A stretch of DNA of 9,369 bases from an uncultured Pseudomonadales bacterium (lineage in GTDB: Bacteria; Pseudomonadota; Gammaproteobacteria; Pseudomonadales; Porticoccaceae), in contig CALLDA010000023.1 in the NCBI GenBank assembly GCA_937998635.1, positions 1-9,369 of the forward strand. Reading direction: 5' to 3'. The position numbers were made by a program, and so were the translations under genes. Below, piece after piece: positions 6,872-9,369 of this stretch (position 1 is the stretch's first letter; each line of letters starts with the position of its first letter). The notes below the pieces were generated by a model. That model made no database searches, had not been told where the DNA came from, and saw only the letters and a list, made by a program, of their open reading frames with translations.

Positions 6872-8164
6872 CTATTCACTGTCCTCAAGTTCCAGCTGAT
6901 AGGCAGTGAGGTCGCCGCTGTTATCCAGGACAAAAAAGCTCTCCTGATAGTCGCTCTCTTGCCCAGAATCTTTGTCTACCTCGCCAGCCACTTTGCCAGC
7001 AATCATAGCTACAGAAACACCATCGCCATCGACTTTTTCCCGGCCGACTATCCGACCATCATCAGTGGCAAGTATATGCAGATAACCTTCTCGATCAGCC
7101 ACAGCCAGGTGGTTTTCAAGGGCCAACGGTTCAGTCAATTTACGACGCATAAATTCTTCATTTACCCAAAGCTCTCTGCCACCCGATGCCTGGTAGGAAT
7201 AAACTTTATCTTCAGTGTCTACGACATAAAGTCGTCCCGTGCGATAGGAAGGCGCTCGATAGCTAGAGCTCGAATGCGTCCATAATTCTCGACCGGCTCC
7301 GCGGCTCAACGCGCCGAGCTTGCCCTGGTAGCTGGTCGCATAGACGATATCCCCGACCAACACCGGCGTATTTACATCGACCATACGCTCTAATTCAGTT
7401 TTACCTTCACCGGTGACTAGTTTGGATTCCCACAACAGTCCGCCTGAGGCAAGGTTAAGCGCCACCAGCTTGCCACTGGCAAAGCCAACCACCACCATGT
7501 TGTCGGCAATTACTGGCGAGCCCGTACCCCTTAAGGTCAAGACCGGCAATTCTGCTACATAGCGCCAAATCAACTCGCCAGAGCTCGGGGATAAACCGTG
7601 AATTTTGCCATCCTGGGTTTGCGCGACAACCAAAGCGCCAGTGGCTGCTGGCGGTGCCAATACCTCACTGGTCAGGGCTGCACGCCAGCGTTCCTCTCCG
7701 GTATCCGCTGCAAGGGCAATCACTTCACCGTCCCGGCTGCCCACTAATACCAGATCTGCACCAACACCTACGCCTGCCGTCAGGGCAGTATCGAGCTTGG
7801 TGCGCCAGATACGATCGCCATCATTAAGCGTAAATGCACTGACTACACCCTCGGGATCGGCGCTGAAAATGTGCTGACCGAAAATCGCCGGCTGCAGACT
7901 GGCCGAAAAGGCTTCTTGCCCCTCACCTACCGAGGAACGCCATAACTTGCGAATACGGACAGTTTCATCGTAATCCTCAAGTTCCTTCGGCTCTAACGAG
8001 ATATCGCTGTCCTCATTCTCATCTTCGATTTCTTCAGCGGCGATGGTGTCTGTTGTTCCACCGCCTTCTGGCGTCGAACTGCTCTCATCTTCCCAGAATT
8101 TAAGGGAACTACAGGCCGACAACAGGACGCTCAGACACAGTAAAAAAGCTAGTTTCTTCATCAT
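6872..8164 (-). CDS. bamB: Outer membrane protein assembly factor BamB
   Basis: BamB is the lipoprotein of the BAM complex that binds BamA and helps insert beta-barrel proteins into the outer membrane. From the ATG at 8164 there are 430 residues. The signal peptide ends in a lipobox LSAC (15-18) with Ser at +2, so the mature lipoprotein should go to the outer membrane. The body is an eight-bladed propeller of PQQ-like repeats; examples are LNDGDRIWRTKLD, AADTGEERWRAAL, SPSSGELIWRY and NLASGGLLWESKL. Between the lipid anchor and the first blade is an acidic, low-complexity linker of some 45 residues, which makes the protein longer than E. coli BamB (392). Start choices are GTG at 8167, ATG at 8164 and ATG at 8161; ATG 8164 overlaps the yfgM stop by one base. 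Translational coupling to yfgM is likely. Confidence 0.95.
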   Translation of the reverse strand: MMKKLAFLLCLSVLLSACSSLKFWEDESSSTPEGGGTTDTIAAEEIEDENEDSDISLEPKELEDYDETVRIRKLWRSSVGEGQEAFSASLQPAIFGQHIFSADPEGVVSAFTLNDGDRIWRTKLDTALTAGVGVGADLVLVGSRDGEVIALAADTGEERWRAALTSEVLAPPAATGALVVAQTQDGKIHGLSPSSGELIWRYVAELPVLTLRGTGSPVIADNMVVVGFASGKLVALNLASGGLLWESKLVTGEGKTELERMVDVNTPVLVGDIVYATSYQGKLGALSRGAGRELWTHSSSSYRAPSYRTGRLYVVDTEDKVYSYQASGGRELWVNEEFMRRKLTEPLALENHLAVADREGYLHILATDDGRIVGREKVDGDGVSVAMIAGKVAGEVDKDSGQESDYQESFFVLDNSGDLTAYQLELEDSE

Positions 8165-8167
8165 CAC
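8159..8167 (-). promoter_or_regulatory. yfgM stop / bamB start overlap
   Basis: On the minus strand the junction reads GTGATGATGA (8167-8158). In the yfgM frame this holds three consecutive TGA stop codons; in the bamB frame it holds GTG ATG ATG, three candidate starts. Ribosomes ending yfgM stop directly on the bamB start, the usual arrangement for coupled translation. The exact first codon cannot be fixed from sequence. Confidence 0.65.
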
Positions 8168-8904
8168 GACTCACTCTCGTCTTCGCCTGCCTTAGCCTCT
8201 TGCACGGCTTCTACTGCGTCGATCGGACTCGCAGGTTCTTTTGCTGAACCGTCAAGCACCTGATTCAATTTGAGCTTCAATATAGGTAGCGCACTGGATT
8301 CGCTCTCTGACAGACTTGAAAGTGCTGCTTGATAAGCCCCTCGTGCGGCGGCGAAGTCTTGCTGATAATAATAAATATCGCCACGCAACTCTGCATACAG
8401 GGCGCTCATCGCCACGGGCACCTCAACATCCAGTATTTCAAGCGCTGTTGAGTAATCCTTGCGCGCGACTTCGACGCGAGCCAAACGTAAGCGAACCACG
8501 TCAACCAGCTCGTCATCGTCGCTGCTATCAATGACGCCTTGTAGCAGGGTCGCTGCTTTTTCAAGCTCAGCATCTGCCACCGCCATCCGAGCCAGCATCA
8601 TGCTGGCATATTGGGCGTATTGACTGTTTTTGTGATCAGTCCGTAGGGACCCAGCCAGGTCCTGCAAGCGTTGCCGGTCATCATCATTCAGGGTACCCAC
8701 AGGCTGCTGACCCACCAGCTCCATGATGTCGTTGTAAATGCTCGAGGCCTGGGCCGCCTGTTGTTCCCGATAGTCTTGCCACTGCTGCCAGCCGAACCAG
8801 CTACCGATCACCAATACCACCATCAAAATAAGTTGGGCGCCGTTATCCTTCCACCAACGTTTCAGGCTTTCAATTTGTTCTTCATCACTAAGGTGCTGTG
8901 CCAA
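8164..8904 (-). CDS. yfgM: YfgM family TPR ancillary protein (PpiD/YfgM, BamB neighbour)
   Basis: YfgM is an inner-membrane protein with a periplasmic tetratricopeptide-like domain; in E. coli it partners PpiD at the SecYEG translocon and helps hand exported proteins to periplasmic chaperones. The 246-residue product has a short cytoplasmic head (EEQIESLKRWWKDNG), one membrane helix at about 23-41 (LILMVVLVIGSWFGWQQW) and then helical repeats of the TPR_21 type through about residue 215, including LARVEVARKDYSTALEIL and YYYQQDFAAARGAYQAAL. An acidic tail ends in GEDESES. It is longer than the E. coli form (206). The start is TTG: the frame has a stop seven codons upstream and no ATG or GTG between, and GGA lies eight bases ahead of the TTG. 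It is in the hisS-yfgM-bamB-der order and overlaps bamB. Confidence 0.93.
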   Translation of the reverse strand: MAQHLSDEEQIESLKRWWKDNGAQLILMVVLVIGSWFGWQQWQDYREQQAAQASSIYNDIMELVGQQPVGTLNDDDRQRLQDLAGSLRTDHKNSQYAQYASMMLARMAVADAELEKAATLLQGVIDSSDDDELVDVVRLRLARVEVARKDYSTALEILDVEVPVAMSALYAELRGDIYYYQQDFAAARGAYQAALSSLSESESSALPILKLKLNQVLDGSAKEPASPIDAVEAVQEAKAGEDESES

Positions 8905-8933
8905 TGTTCTATTCCACTTTGGTTATCGATTAT

Positions 8934-8957
8934 GGGTTAACCATTGAGGCTTAACCC
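8934..8957 (-). other. Hairpin immediately after hisS stop
   Basis: GGGTTAA (8934-8940) and TTAACCC (8951-8957) are a perfect seven-base inverted repeat, extended by two G-C pairs with one bulged base and closed by a five-base loop. On the minus strand it begins at the base after the hisS TAA and ends about 30 bases before the yfgM TTG. There is no T tract, so it is not a standard terminator. It may stabilise the hisS end of a polycistronic message or limit read-through. Confidence 0.6.
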
Positions 8958-9369
8958 TTAAGAAAGCTTATTAAGCAGCTTCACTACCTCTGATAACGGC
9001 AGGGTCTGCTGCTGTCTGTCTTCACGTAAATACTTTATGGTGATCTGCCCTGCCGCAGCCTCATCTTCACCAATAATGAGTGCCACTTTTGCGCCGCTGC
9101 GGTCGGCTTTTTTCATCTGACTTTTAAAACTGCCACCACCACAGTGATTCTGGAGGCGCAAACCTTGACATTGTGAGCGTATCTGTTCGCTACTGGTCAA
9201 GGCTACTTCGCTCACATTACCAGCCGCTACAAGGTAAGCGTCGAGATAACGGCCGACACTATCCGGCATTGGCGTTTCGTAACCCGAATCACCAAAGATT
9301 CCGCTGCTGCCGCCAAGGGGTCCAAGGGGGCCGTCGGCGCGACCAAGCTCGGCATATTTCTCTTCGATG
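8958..9369 (-). CDS. hisS: Histidyl-tRNA synthetase, C-terminal part (partial, odd upstream)
   Basis: The final hundred or so codons match the C-terminal anticodon-binding domain of histidyl-tRNA synthetase: DAYLVAAGNVSE, then RLQNHCGGGSFKSQMKKADR and SGAKVALIIGEDEAAAGQITIKYLRE, ending at TAA. HisS attaches histidine to tRNA-His and normally precedes yfgM in this gene order, so identity is supported by both sequence and context. The frame stays open to the window edge, so the gene is cut here. However, class II motif 3 (GFAMGLERL-like), expected about 17 residues before DAYL, is absent in this frame and in the other two minus-strand frames. The upstream 35-45 residues look instead like an LGFP-type repeat. 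The annotation as hisS is firm only from about 9242 leftward. Confidence 0.85.
   Translation of the reverse strand, partial: IEEKYAELGRADGPLGPLGGSSGIFGDSGYETPMPDSVGRYLDAYLVAAGNVSEVALTSSEQIRSQCQGLRLQNHCGGGSFKSQMKKADRSGAKVALIIGEDEAAAGQITIKYLREDRQQQTLPLSEVVKLLNKLS
9243..9369 (-). other. LGFP-repeat-like segment in frame upstream of HisS domain
   Basis: The in-frame residues at the window edge include EEKYAELGRADGPLG followed by YETPMPDSVGRY. In order and in kind these resemble the LGFP repeat (Pfam PF08310), whose consensus I recall as KYxxLGGxxGxLG...E.PTPDGVGRYRHF; the spacing here is about nine residues longer. LGFP repeats occur in cell-surface and secreted proteins, not in HisS. The PLGPLG stretch is encoded by a near-tandem nine-base repeat (9312-9330). 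This may be a contig-end chimera, a rearrangement or a genuine fusion; the family match is from memory. Confidence 0.4.

Noticed and set aside
1..9369. Undescribed defence system, prophage, CRISPR or mobile element
   Set aside because: All sizeable genes belong to known families (five housekeeping, one metallopeptidase, one partial synthetase), the order is syntenic with relatives, and no transposase, integrase, spaced direct repeats or terminal inverted repeats were seen.

Overview
The window is an ordinary core-chromosome segment of a gammaproteobacterium with a balanced base composition. The protein sequences look like those of marine Cellvibrionales/Spongiibacter-type bacteria, but that placement is an impression from memory. 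The gene order matches the conserved enterobacterial and pseudomonad neighbourhood hisS - yfgM - bamB - der ... xseA - guaB, with one gene inserted. I see no prophage, transposon, CRISPR array, defence island, rRNA or tRNA, and no convincing undescribed multi-gene system.

Layout from left to right. Positions 1-154 are AT-rich and hold a hairpin terminator that serves guaB. guaB (IMP dehydrogenase) is on the minus strand with a near-consensus promoter in the guaB/xseA divergent spacer. xseA (exonuclease VII large subunit) reads to the right and is followed after 68 bases by a secreted-type M3 family (PepF-like) zinc metallopeptidase. Convergent to this pair is a minus-strand block read right to left: hisS (3' part only), yfgM, bamB and der. 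yfgM and bamB overlap. A 187-base spacer filled with degenerate tandem repeats separates bamB from der.

The genes are mostly housekeeping. GuaB commits purine precursors to GMP. XseA degrades single-stranded DNA. HisS charges tRNA-His. YfgM and BamB act at the inner membrane/periplasm and in outer-membrane protein assembly. Der matures the 50S ribosomal subunit. The M3 peptidase, with an apparent signal peptide, would act on peptides outside the cytoplasm.

The oddest spot is the right edge. The reading frame continuous with the HisS anticodon-binding domain does not carry HisS motif 3 upstream. It instead reads like an LGFP-type surface-protein repeat, which suggests an assembly chimera, a rearrangement or a real fusion. 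Secondary points are a 30-bp tandem duplication inside the peptidase signal-peptide region, the repeat array between bamB and der, a dyad inside the guaB promoter spacer, a TGATGATGA stop/start overlap, and a hairpin abutting the hisS stop codon.
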